Origin: a virus
Length of the DNA: 46,742 bases
Strand: one strand, 5' to 3'
IMG/VR virus record: IMGVR_UViG_3300025941_000039
Span: 1-46,742 of that record
Part shown: piece after piece, positions 41,066 through 46,742 of the stretch
Layout: each line of letters opens with the position of its first letter
Position numbering within the stretch: the stretch's first letter is position 1
Position numbers and translations under genes: made by a program
The notes under the pieces: generated by a model
What the model was told of the DNA's origin: nothing
What the model saw: only the letters and a program-made list of their open reading frames with translations
Databases searched by the model: none

Positions 41066-41368
41066 ACGCGCGCGTCGTGCGCGTGACTGAGGCGGGCAGG
41101 AGCCGGAGCGCGCGAAGCAGCGCCGCTTCCGACTCGGTGGGAACCAACACGACGCGCCGCCGACGATGCGAGGACGCCATGAGTGCGGTGCCCTTTCCAC
41201 TTGCCGAAAGTTTACGAGCGCGACGTTCACGAGTCGGAATCTACGCCCGCGCTGTTCTGACTTGCAAGCGAAAAACAACGCGGTGTAAAAAATAACTGCA
41301 GCCTTGGGTTCTATGCCCGAAGGGAATATGTCTTTCGGTGTCACTGACAACGCAACAGGGAGGACAGA
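41066..41368. other. 303-base region between repressor and next gene
   Basis: The left part is GC-rich. A 38-codon ORF (41179-41295, plus) has a GAGGA site but no other support, and a 72-codon minus-strand ORF (41180-40962) overlaps the repressor. The right part (~41195-41345) is AT-richer and carries the promoter described separately. I see no RNA gene. Confidence 0.4.
41262..41291 (+). promoter_or_regulatory. Putative promoter for the integrase operon
   Basis: TTGCAA (41262-41267), 18-base spacer, TAAAAA (41286-41291). It lies in the only AT-rich stretch before the 102-residue gene, about 70 bases upstream of its start. Confidence 0.5.
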
Positions 41369-41677
41369 ATGGCTCACGACATCCGGCAGTTGATCGCCTA
41401 CCACGAAGACGCCGTCGCCAAGCTCCGCGCCGCGCTCCCGATTGTCGAGGCCGGTCCCGTGCCGCTCGACACGCCGCCGGCCGCGCCAGGCGCACCGATG
41501 TCGCGCGCGGTCGATACCGCCGCCGTGCTCGCGCTCTTCCATCGGCACCGCCCGATCCGCAACGGCGAACTCGGCGGCAATCAGAACCGGATCGCCGTGC
41601 TCGTGCGCCACGGCTACATCAAGCGCAAGGGTGACGGCTACGTCCGCACCGCCAAGGAATGGAAACCGCGCGCATGA
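41369..41677 (+). CDS. Small winged-helix-like protein
   Basis: This is a 102-residue protein with a strong AGGGAGGA ribosome site. A helical N-terminus (MAHDIRQLIAYHEDAVAKLR) and a Pro/Ala linker precede LALFHRHRPIRNGELGGNQN then RIAVLVRHGYIKRKGDGYVR. The latter reads like a winged helix-turn-helix. It may be a regulator in the lysogeny operon. Confidence 0.65.
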   Translation: MAHDIRQLIAYHEDAVAKLRAALPIVEAGPVPLDTPPAAPGAPMSRAVDTAAVLALFHRHRPIRNGELGGNQNRIAVLVRHGYIKRKGDGYVRTAKEWKPRA

Positions 41678-41719
41678 AGCGGCGGCGCACCAAACGCTGG
41701 GAGCAACCGAAGCAGTGGG

Positions 41720-41881
41720 GTGGTCCGGCGGCAGCAGCACCAAACCGTGGACGACCGCATTGCCGACGCGGTCGCCCATCACGCCGCGCGCCTCGGCGTC
41801 AGCCGGTCGTGGCTGATCGCGACGTTGCTCGCCGACTGTTTCAACATCGACCTGGACGACGACGAGCGAGCGTTCCTATGA
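41720..41881 (+). CDS. Ribbon-helix-helix-like small protein
   Basis: This is a 53-residue frame starting at GTG 41720 (alternative GTG 41747). The core TVDDRIADAVAHHAARLGVS then RSWLIATLLADCFNIDLDDD has the strand-helix-helix spacing of CopG/Arc-type DNA-binding proteins. Its TGA overlaps the next ATG as ATGA, supporting a real coupled gene. The ribosome site is weak. Confidence 0.55.
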   Translation: MVRRQQHQTVDDRIADAVAHHAARLGVSRSWLIATLLADCFNIDLDDDERAFL

Positions 41882-42198
41882 ACACTGACCCGACCGACTA
41901 TCTGAAAAACGCCGACGTCTACACCGTGCTCGACCTCATCGCGGTCGAATTTAAAACGGACCCGACGTCGGTCCAGTGCTTCGACCTCCGCCTGGTCGCT
42001 CGCGCCATCGAACTCGCGGCGGCGCGGCCCGACCACTGCTTCGCGCTCACCAACTCGCAGCGCATGGCGCTCTGCGACATTCTGCTGGCGCACCTCCTGC
42101 GCGACGACACGCCGATGGTCTACGTCGATGTCGTCCGCAACGTGCAGACGACGCCAGAGCAACTCCTCGCCCTGTTCACGAAGGGGTCGTCGCAGTGA
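41878..42198 (+). CDS. Unknown protein of the integrase operon
   Basis: This 106-residue protein starts MNTDPTDYLKNADVYTVLDL. It is helical, with RLVARAIELAAARPDHCFAL and MALCDILLAHLLRDDTPMVY segments. A longer frame from ATG 41674 exists but would overprint the ribbon-helix-helix ORF, so the ATG at 41878 (coupled as ATGA) is preferred. No family is recognised. Confidence 0.6.
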   Translation: MNTDPTDYLKNADVYTVLDLIAVEFKTDPTSVQCFDLRLVARAIELAAARPDHCFALTNSQRMALCDILLAHLLRDDTPMVYVDVVRNVQTTPEQLLALFTKGSSQ

Positions 42199-42401
42199 CG
42201 AAGATGGTGCGCGTAGCCGTCGCCTCAACCATGATCTTCGACGTGCCCGACGATGGCTCCAGCATTGAAACCATCGGGCAGCGGTTCAAGCTCGCGCACA
42301 CGTTGTATCTCGGCATCCCGATGGAGACTGTCACGGGACAGTTGTGGACCCTCCGCGCCATCGAGCACTTCGCCGTCACCCGACAAGGAAGCAAACCATG
42401 A
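42195..42401 (+). CDS. Small protein upstream of integrase
   Basis: This 68-residue protein has its GTG coupled to the previous stop (GTGA), with ATG 42204 as alternative. It has a beta-like MVRVAVASTMIFDVPDDGSS segment and ends in FAVTRQGSKP. It overlaps the integrase start as ATGA. Function unknown. Confidence 0.6.
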   Translation: MTKMVRVAVASTMIFDVPDDGSSIETIGQRFKLAHTLYLGIPMETVTGQLWTLRAIEHFAVTRQGSKP

Positions 42402-43594
42402 GCGTGTATCTCCCGCCCGGCGGCAAGACCTGGCGCTTTCAGTTCACCTACAAGGGCACGCCCTACAAGGGCACGACCGGCATGAAGAACAAGCCGGACG
42501 CGATCCTCTTTGAGCGCGAGCTTCAACTAAAACTCGCGCGCGAGGCGGGCGGCATCGCGCAGTTTTACGCCGACCCGAAAGACACGCCGCGCATTCAGGA
42601 CTGGGCCGAAGTCTATCTCGCCTACAAGACCAAGCGCGTCGAGCGGCCCGACGCCATCCAGAACGGGCTGGCTCCCGTGCTCCGCTTCTTCGGCGCGCGG
42701 CCAACGGACCCGGCTAAGGTCGTGGTCGGTGAGCCGTATCACGACTACCGCCTCGGCGACATCATCGCGCACCCGCAGATCCTGCTCGACTTTGAAACCT
42801 GGATGGACAAGCGTGGCAGTTCCAACCAGACGAAGAACCACTACCGGGGCCACATGCGCCGCATGTATGCCGTCGCGAAGCGGCCGGAGTATCGCAGCGC
42901 GACCGGCATCACCAGCAACCCGTTCCTCGACATCGAGCCCGACTACACCGAAGGGCGCACGACCGTGCTGTCCATCGCCCAGGTCCGCAACTGGCTGACG
43001 GCGGCGAGCTATCACATCCGCCTCGCCGTCGCGATCGCCGCGCTCGCGCCGAAGCTGCGCCTCCGCAACGTGCTCGCGCTCGACTGGACGACGAGCTTTG
43101 ATCCGGACCCGCGCACGACCAACTTCAACCCGCGCGTCGAGCACTACATCGTCGTGCGGCACCACAAGACGCTGCGAAAAACCCGCAAGCCGCTGGTGTC
43201 GCCCGTCACCACGCAACTGCTGCTGATCCTCAAGGATGCGTGGACGCGCCATCTGCACGCGGACCATGTCGTGACCTATCACGGCAAGCCGGTAAAGCAG
43301 ATCGTCGGCGGCATGAAGGCGGCAGCGCGGGCGTGCGGCATCCCCTACGGGCGCTTCACCGCCAACGGCGCGACGTTCCATACCATCCGGCACACGGCGG
43401 CGACGTTTCTCAGCGACGGCGAAGTAGACCCGCTCAAGTTCATGGACGCGATGGGGCACTCGACGCTCGCGCAGTCGCTGGAGTATCGCCACATGAAACC
43501 GAAGCAGCAGCGGCCGGCGCTCAACCGCTTGTCGCGGACGATGAAGATCGCCGACCTGGTGACGGCGAAGCGCAGCCGGGGCGCGCGGGCGTGA
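42398..43594 (+). CDS. int: Tyrosine-type site-specific integrase
   Basis: This is a 398-residue phage integrase. The N-terminal part (1-60) is arm-binding-like, with WRFQFTYKGTPYKGTTGMKN. A core-binding domain follows (~60-180). The catalytic domain shows Arg221 (KLRLRNVLAL), Lys257 (RHHKTLRK), His328-x-x-Arg331 (FHTIRHTAA), His354 (MGHSTLAQS) and the nucleophile Tyr363 (LEYRHM). A ribosome site AAGGA precedes the ATG, coupled as ATGA. attP lies about 330 bases downstream, the usual arrangement. It catalyses recombination between attP and a host tRNA-Leu site. Confidence 0.92.
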   Translation: MSVYLPPGGKTWRFQFTYKGTPYKGTTGMKNKPDAILFERELQLKLAREAGGIAQFYADPKDTPRIQDWAEVYLAYKTKRVERPDAIQNGLAPVLRFFGARPTDPAKVVVGEPYHDYRLGDIIAHPQILLDFETWMDKRGSSNQTKNHYRGHMRRMYAVAKRPEYRSATGITSNPFLDIEPDYTEGRTTVLSIAQVRNWLTAASYHIRLAVAIAALAPKLRLRNVLALDWTTSFDPDPRTTNFNPRVEHYIVVRHHKTLRKTRKPLVSPVTTQLLLILKDAWTRHLHADHVVTYHGKPVKQIVGGMKAAARACGIPYGRFTANGATFHTIRHTAATFLSDGEVDPLKFMDAMGHSTLAQSLEYRHMKPKQQRPALNRLSRTMKIADLVTAKRSRGARA

Positions 43595-43761
43595 AACGCT
43601 GGCACCTGAAAGTCGTCGTCGGTCGGAAGTCGCTGCACCTCCGGCGCGGCAACTTCAGCCGGCGGCGCGTGGTGCCGTTCATCGAGCGCGGACCCTTCGG
43701 CTGTTGGACGGCGTCGTGGGCGTGGGGGCAGGTAGGGTGGGAACTAACCCGGTGGGCGTGA
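43591..43761 (+). CDS. Small Arg/Trp-rich protein after integrase
   Basis: This 56-residue basic protein (KRWHLKVVVGRKSLHLRRGN) has its GTG coupled to the integrase stop as GTGA. Its stop overlaps the first attP arm-type repeat. It may be a DNA-binding accessory or excision factor, but no family is recognised. Confidence 0.55.
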   Translation: MKRWHLKVVVGRKSLHLRRGNFSRRRVVPFIERGPFGCWTASWAWGQVGWELTRWA

Positions 43762-44007
43762 CTTTAGATGATTCTGTGTAGAACGATTTTAAGAATCCTC
43801 AAATGTTTAGCAATTCTCGACAAAGCGCGATAGAGGGTCAGGCGGGAAAAACGTCAAAATCAGGCCGGATTCATTGAGGAAAGTGCCCCGTATCATCTAG
43901 GCTCAGGAGCTAGTGAACTACGGTTCATGGGGGTTCGAGTCCCCCCTTCCGCATCAACACTTTACAGGAAATGTTAGACGATTCGATCTAGTGGACTTTA
44001 GACGATT
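43761..44007. other. Phage attachment site region (attP)
   Basis: This AT-rich gap follows the integrase operon. A core with tRNA 3'-end structure (43929-43953) is flanked by direct repeats of ACTTTAGAYGATT: 43761-43773 and 43995-44007, with a variant at 43971-43983 (ATGTTAGACGATT). One partial copy (TAGAACGATT, about 43780) adds to the left arm. This is the expected design of an attP with arm-type integrase sites on both sides of the core. Confidence 0.8.
43929..43953 (+). other. tRNA-Leu 3'-end fragment (att core)
   Basis: The fragment has a T-arm stem GGGGG/CCCCC, loop TTCGAGT, then the acceptor strand CTTCCGC and discriminator A. The matching 5' acceptor GCGGAAG is absent, so this is a fragment and not a gene. 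Bacterial tRNA-Leu genes commonly begin GCGGAAG and end CTTCCGCACCA, so the host target is probably a tRNA-Leu. Confidence 0.75.
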
Positions 44008-44232
44008 ATGGATTTCATGGACGCAACGTCGGCGCTCGTCGCGGTCGATCTCGTCGTCATGGCGGGGCTGTTCCTGGTGGGCACGAAGGCATTAGACGAC
44101 GCGCGCGGACCACGGGAGCGGCTGGCGAAGGTGCCGCACCGGCACCTCCCGTGGCCGGCGCGGCGTCGAGCCTATCTGTGCTACGCGGGCGTGGCGCTCG
44201 CTGCCGTGCCGCTCGTCCTCCCGTTCTTGTGA
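44008..44232 (+). CDS. Small two-helix membrane protein next to attP
   Basis: This is a 74-residue protein. Membrane segments are near residues 8-30 (ALVAVDLVVMAGLFLVGTKA) and 54-74 (AYLCYAGVALAAVPLVLPFL), joined by an Arg/Pro-rich loop. It begins one base after the last attP arm repeat. No ribosome site is clear. In the prophage it would sit at one end, a position typical of lysogenic-conversion or exclusion genes. That role is inference. Confidence 0.5.
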   Translation: MDFMDATSALVAVDLVVMAGLFLVGTKALDDARGPRERLAKVPHRHLPWPARRRAYLCYAGVALAAVPLVLPFL

Positions 44233-44369
44233 CACGCCCAGCAGAGGCACGGGCGCGGCGGCGCGTCGGCTGTCGCCGAACGGTCGGCGGCGTGGACGGT
44301 GCCGTCGCCGTGCAGCACACCGACCAGCCGTAGCCCGCACTCGACGCAGACGAAGGCGTAGCGCCTCAC
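44181..44369 (-). CDS. Small zinc-ribbon protein, end of operon
   Basis: This 62-residue protein is coupled as GTGA to the upstream gene. Pairs CVEC (near residue 8) and CLCWAC (near 43) fit a zinc ribbon. It is the last gene of the leftward operon and its end overlaps the convergent membrane-protein gene by ~50 bases. Confidence 0.58.
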   Translation of the reverse strand: MRRYAFVCVECGLRLVGVLHGDGTVHAADRSATADAPPRPCLCWACHKNGRTSGTAASATPA

Positions 44370-44653
44370 GCTTTCCACTCCAGTCCGCACTGCCCGCAGC
44401 GCAGCGTGTTGCGCGTGCTCGTGCTCGTGACGATGACGCTCTCGACACCGCAGCACGGCGAGGGATAGAGCGGCGCACCCTCGTCGCGCAGCACTTCGCC
44501 GCACGCATGACACATCGCCGGGCGCGCCGCGCCGACGTCCCACGTATTGAAGCGCCGGCACGCCGCGCAGACGACCGTGTGGAACCCGAAGGTGTTCTCG
44601 GTCGTGTTGCGCGTGAACCGGCCGCTCGACCGCCGCGCCTGGTAGCGCCTCAT
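44366..44653 (-). CDS. Double zinc-ribbon phage protein
   Basis: This 95-residue protein starts MRRYQARRSSGRFTRNTTEN, a start I recall from many small phage proteins. It has two probable zinc sites: CAAC with CHAC, then PCCGVE with CGQC. It is coupled to both neighbours (ATGA, GTGA). It probably binds nucleic acid or a host protein; the role is unknown. Confidence 0.68.
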   Translation of the reverse strand: MRRYQARRSSGRFTRNTTENTFGFHTVVCAACRRFNTWDVGAARPAMCHACGEVLRDEGAPLYPSPCCGVESVIVTSTSTRNTLRCGQCGLEWKA

Positions 44654-44979
44654 CGGACTGACCCCAACGAGGGCAGCTTGTCTACGCGAACCCACGACCC
44701 GCGCTCGACGTGGTTCTGGTTGATGTTGGTCTGCCGTTGCGCGCCGCAGCGGCAGACGTCGATGCGCGTGACGTTGCCGTGCGCGCCCTCGACACACCTC
44801 CACGGCTGGACGCACCACCCGTAGGGCACGTCGCGCGCCTTGGTTGCGAGCGCCGCGTGCGCGTGCGGCCGTCCACCCTTGCGCCCGTTCCGCTTCGCCG
44901 CCTTGACCTTGCGCGCGGAGGTCACCTTGCCCCCCTTGCGTCCGAGCGCGACCGCCGCCGGATTCTTGCGCGGCATCAC
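44650..44979 (-). CDS. Basic protein with GRKGG motif and zinc-like cysteines
   Basis: This 109-residue protein begins PRKNPAAVALGRKGGKVTSA and continues AAKRNGRKGGRPHAH. These basic Gly repeats are typical of small phage nucleic-acid-binding proteins. A C-terminal part follows with WCVQPWRCVEG and CRCGAQ. Starts: GTG 44979 (coupled as GTGA) or ATG 44976. Confidence 0.65.
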   Translation of the reverse strand: MMPRKNPAAVALGRKGGKVTSARKVKAAKRNGRKGGRPHAHAALATKARDVPYGWCVQPWRCVEGAHGNVTRIDVCRCGAQRQTNINQNHVERGSWVRVDKLPSLGSVR

Positions 44980-45185
44980 GACACCCGCTCGACGCGATAG
45001 AAGCGCGACGGCGTCAACCCGCGCGCCGCGAGTGTCGCCGCCAGTGCCGGCTTGTCGCGCAGCGCGCTGCCCGGCTGATGCGCCTCGCAGCAGTGAACGA
45101 GCGGCAGCGCCTTGCCCTCACTGAGCCAGAGGCGCTGCACCGAGTGAGTCACCGGAGCCTTGCAGCCGACGAACATGCAGCGCAT
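44976..45185 (-). CDS. Small Cys/His-containing protein
   Basis: This 69-residue protein starts MRCMFVGCKAPVTHSVQRLW and has HCCEAHQ near residue 32, fitting a compact zinc site. The start lies one base after the upstream stop. No named family is recognised. Confidence 0.62.
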   Translation of the reverse strand: MRCMFVGCKAPVTHSVQRLWLSEGKALPLVHCCEAHQPGSALRDKPALAATLAARGLTPSRFYRVERVS

Positions 45186-45186
45186 T

Positions 45187-45507
45187 TCAGAACCCCTTCT
45201 CGATCCGAGTTTCGTTGACCATGTCGGCGACGTCGGCGGCGCGGTGCGCCTCCGGCATGGTGTCGAGGAAGCGCGCGAGGTCGGCGGAGTTGACGGTGCC
45301 GTAGCGCCGGCCCCGGTCGGAGGCGAGGTCACCCGCCCAGCGCGTCCACTTCGACCGGAGGATGACTTCCGCTTCCTCCATCGAGTAACCGCGGCGCAGC
45401 AGCATCCGGCAGCACGCGAGCCAGCGGCGCTCGCCGTAGTTGTCCCACGAGAAGGCGTCGGCGGTGCGCTCCGCCAGCGTCTGCGCGTCGTCCATCAGGG
45501 TCGTCAT
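45187..45507 (-). CDS. Conserved small phage protein
   Basis: This 106-residue protein has the segments LAERTADAFSWDNYGERRWL, ACCRMLLRRGYSMEEAEVIL and RSKWTRWAGD. They match a protein repeatedly seen in phage early regions, where a helix-turn-helix-like middle (GYSMEEAEVILRSKWTRW) suggests DNA binding. Function not established. Confidence 0.65.
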   Translation of the reverse strand: MTTLMDDAQTLAERTADAFSWDNYGERRWLACCRMLLRRGYSMEEAEVILRSKWTRWAGDLASDRGRRYGTVNSADLARFLDTMPEAHRAADVADMVNETRIEKGF

Positions 45508-45509
45508 GG

Positions 45510-45791
45510 CTACGACCCCACCGCTTCGTAGTAGCCGACGGCGCGGACGTGCCACTGATTCTTGCGGCGGGCGGGCGTGATCTCCGCCACGCAGCCGGCG
45601 AAGAAGATGACCGCCTCGGCGATCTCCGCGAGGCGCTGCCGGCACTCGACGCTGGTCCCGTCGAGCGTGACGAGGGCGTCGATGGGCAGCTTCCAGTTCT
45701 CGGCGTTCTTGACCAGGTCGAAGGCGACGTGCAAGCTCGCGACCTTGGCGTCGGTGTAGTAGTCGCTGCGGTAGCCGGTGATGTTGTCCAT
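45510..45791 (-). CDS. Unknown small protein
   Basis: This 93-residue protein starts MDNITGYRSDYYTDAKVASL with an AGAGG ribosome site. It has helical KNAENWKLPIDALVTLDGTS and EIAEAVIFFAGCVAEIT segments. It lies two bases upstream of the next gene. No family is recognised. Confidence 0.6.
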   Translation of the reverse strand: MDNITGYRSDYYTDAKVASLHVAFDLVKNAENWKLPIDALVTLDGTSVECRQRLAEIAEAVIFFAGCVAEITPARRKNQWHVRAVGYYEAVGS

Positions 45792-45804
45792 CAAAAACCT
45801 CTGT

Positions 45805-46074
45805 TCAGAGTTGCCGCAGTTCAACCGCCGCCCGGAAGATGAGCGGGTCGATCCCCCACGGTTCCGCGTAGACGTTGGCGTTGTTCGCCGACCGCCGGAC
45901 GGCGAGCCGGAAGCGATACTCGTAGGGCTTCGCTTGCTCCTTCACGCTAAACGCCGCCATCTCGTTCTCGATGGCTTCGGTGACATAGCACGCGAGCGGC
46001 AGACCGCGCACGCCGGTCGGTTGGTCGGTGCCCATCAGCCGGGCCGCTTCAAGCTTCGGATTGAGATACGCCAT
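45805..46074 (-). CDS. First gene of the leftward accessory operon, unknown
   Basis: This 89-residue protein starts MAYLNPKLEAARLMGTDQPT. The predicted transcription start lies about two bases before the ATG, so the mRNA may be leaderless. No cysteine clusters, membrane segments or family signature are seen. Confidence 0.6.
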   Translation of the reverse strand: MAYLNPKLEAARLMGTDQPTGVRGLPLACYVTEAIENEMAAFSVKEQAKPYEYRFRLAVRRSANNANVYAEPWGIDPLIFRAAVELRQL

Positions 46075-46082
46075 GCCCAAGA

Positions 46083-46111
46083 CGATAACCCAACCGCTTG
46101 GGTTCTGGCAA
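46083..46111 (-). promoter_or_regulatory. Leftward promoter with operator in the spacer
   Basis: On the minus strand TTGCCA (46111-46106), a 17-base spacer, then TTATCG (46088-46083). A perfect 7-bp inverted repeat AACCCAA/TTGGGTT with 4-base centre (46087-46104) fills the spacer, an ideal place for a repressor to block the promoter. Confidence 0.6.
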
Positions 46112-46146
46112 GCGCGGACTGCACACAATGACTCCGTATTATGTCC

Positions 46147-46175
46147 TTGCAGGGGGTAAGGTCTTCGTGTAAGCT
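46147..46175 (+). promoter_or_regulatory. Rightward promoter of the recombination operon
   Basis: TTGCAG (46147-46152), 17-base spacer, TAAGCT (46170-46175). Expected start is near 46182, next to the GTG at 46183. An alternative -10 TATTAT at 46137-46142 lacks a clear -35. Confidence 0.5.
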
Positions 46176-46182
46176 GTGAGGC

Positions 46183-46410
46183 GTGAAGAAACCAGGCCGC
46201 GACTTCAGCATCTACGGCGACAGCAAACGCGAACAGGCGCAAGGTGCCGCCTACGAGGCGGAACGGCAACAGCTTGACGAGGCGGCGGGCCGAGTCCTCG
46301 ACCGCATGGGCTGTTACCCGGAAACGATGGACGACGCCATCGAAGCGGTGATCCACGACTACGCCATTACCCGTCAGGCGTTACTGACACATCTGGGGAG
46401 AAAAGCATGA
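46183..46410 (+). CDS. Small early protein opening the recombination operon
   Basis: This 75-residue charged helical protein (DFSIYGDSKREQAQGAAYEA, then DDAIEAVIHDYAITRQALLT) has a GTG start. Its stop overlaps the next ATG as ATGA. No family is recognised. It heads the operon leading to ERF and the exonuclease. Confidence 0.6.
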   Translation: MKKPGRDFSIYGDSKREQAQGAAYEAERQQLDEAAGRVLDRMGCYPETMDDAIEAVIHDYAITRQALLTHLGRKA

Positions 46411-46742
46411 GTGAACGCGACCGCGACCAGCCGTCGGCAGCGATGCCCGACGAATTCGACCAACTCCTCGGCAATCTCGACGGACTGCCCGACGTCGTCA
46501 AAACCAAGACGACGGTGATCCGCACGCTGCCCGCGCTGGGCGTCGGCGGGTCCACCATCCACATCGTCCAGACCGTGCGCCAGCAGCACTCGCGCATCAA
46601 CAAGAAGGGGGAAGAGGTCGGCTACTCGCGCGACACCATCTTCCTTGAAGTCGTCAGCCAGCGGCTGGGCACGGTGCGGCTGGTGTTGCCGGCGGAAGTC
46701 GCCGACACCATCGCGCGCCAGCGGGACGCGCTGGGCGGCAAG
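46407..46742 (+). CDS. Unknown early phage protein, N-terminal part (continues at 145)
   Basis: These are the first 112 residues of a 141-residue protein. A disordered acidic start (MSERDRDQPSAAMPDEFDQL) precedes a beta-rich part with STIHIVQTVRQQHSRINKKG and YSRDTIFLEVVSQRLGTVRL. It is cut by the window edge and completed by the left end. No family is recognised. Confidence 0.75.
   Translation, partial: MSERDRDQPSAAMPDEFDQLLGNLDGLPDVVKTKTTVIRTLPALGVGGSTIHIVQTVRQQHSRINKKGEEVGYSRDTIFLEVVSQRLGTVRLVLPAEVADTIARQRDALGGK
46617..46742. repeat. Direct terminal overlap, right copy
   Basis: Identical to 19-144. Removing one copy, plus bases 1-18, closes the genome to a circle with an intact reading frame. 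Confidence 0.9.

Noticed and set aside
40962-41180. 72-codon minus-strand ORF opposite the repressor
   Set aside because: It overlaps the repressor gene antisense, has no close ribosome site and no recognisable product.
43929-43953. Complete tRNA gene
   Set aside because: No 5' acceptor, D-arm or anticodon arm can be paired upstream; only the 3' end is present.

Overview
The window is an essentially complete genome of a high-GC (about two-thirds G+C) temperate tailed phage. Its particle genes are podovirus-like: a podovirus-type portal, T7 gp11/gp12-like tail adaptor and nozzle proteins, and a gp14-gp15-gp16-like internal protein set. The capsid block resembles Bordetella phage BPP-1 (Bbp19-like protein, scaffold, major capsid protein, Bbp16-like cement). 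The first ~144 and last 126 bases overlap and one gene runs through the junction, so the contig represents a circular or circularly permuted molecule. The host is unknown. The phage probably integrates into the 3' end of a tRNA-Leu gene.

Layout. (1) Positions 46183-46742 continuing into 1-2381, plus strand: early recombination operon with two small unknown proteins, a Cys-rich protein, an ERF single-strand annealing protein, a zinc-ribbon protein, a YqaJ/lambda-type exonuclease and a small basic protein. (2) 2378-40631, minus strand, read right to left: one long, tightly packed gene series. It starts with a Cro-like HTH protein and small regulators. It continues through a replication protein whose gene carries a lambda-like iteron origin, small nucleic-acid proteins, a cytosine-5 DNA methyltransferase, terminase small and large subunits, portal, head proteins, tail tube proteins and internal virion proteins. 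These include a 3206-residue polyvalent protein. It ends in a small membrane-protein block that probably contains the lysis functions. (3) 40632-43761, plus strand: a divergent promoter, a CI-like HTH repressor, three or four small proteins (one ribbon-helix-helix) and a tyrosine integrase. (4) 43761-44007: an AT-rich attP with a tRNA-Leu-like core and three arm-type repeats, then a small membrane protein. (5) 46074-44181, minus strand: an operon of seven small proteins, several with zinc-ribbon cysteines, divergent from the recombination operon.

The logic is lambda-like: a repressor/Cro switch with back-to-back promoters, Red-like recombination, an O-like initiator with an internal origin, and an integrase next to attP. 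Most neighbouring genes overlap by ATGA, GTGA or TAATG, so translational coupling is the rule. The least ordinary items are the origin inside the replication gene, the fibre-plus-adaptor fusion, the duplicated unknown domain, the giant polyvalent virion protein, an 18-codon ORF sharing its stop bases with a convergent gene, two virion-locus proteins with Sec-type signal peptides, and promoters that place transcription starts almost on the start codons.
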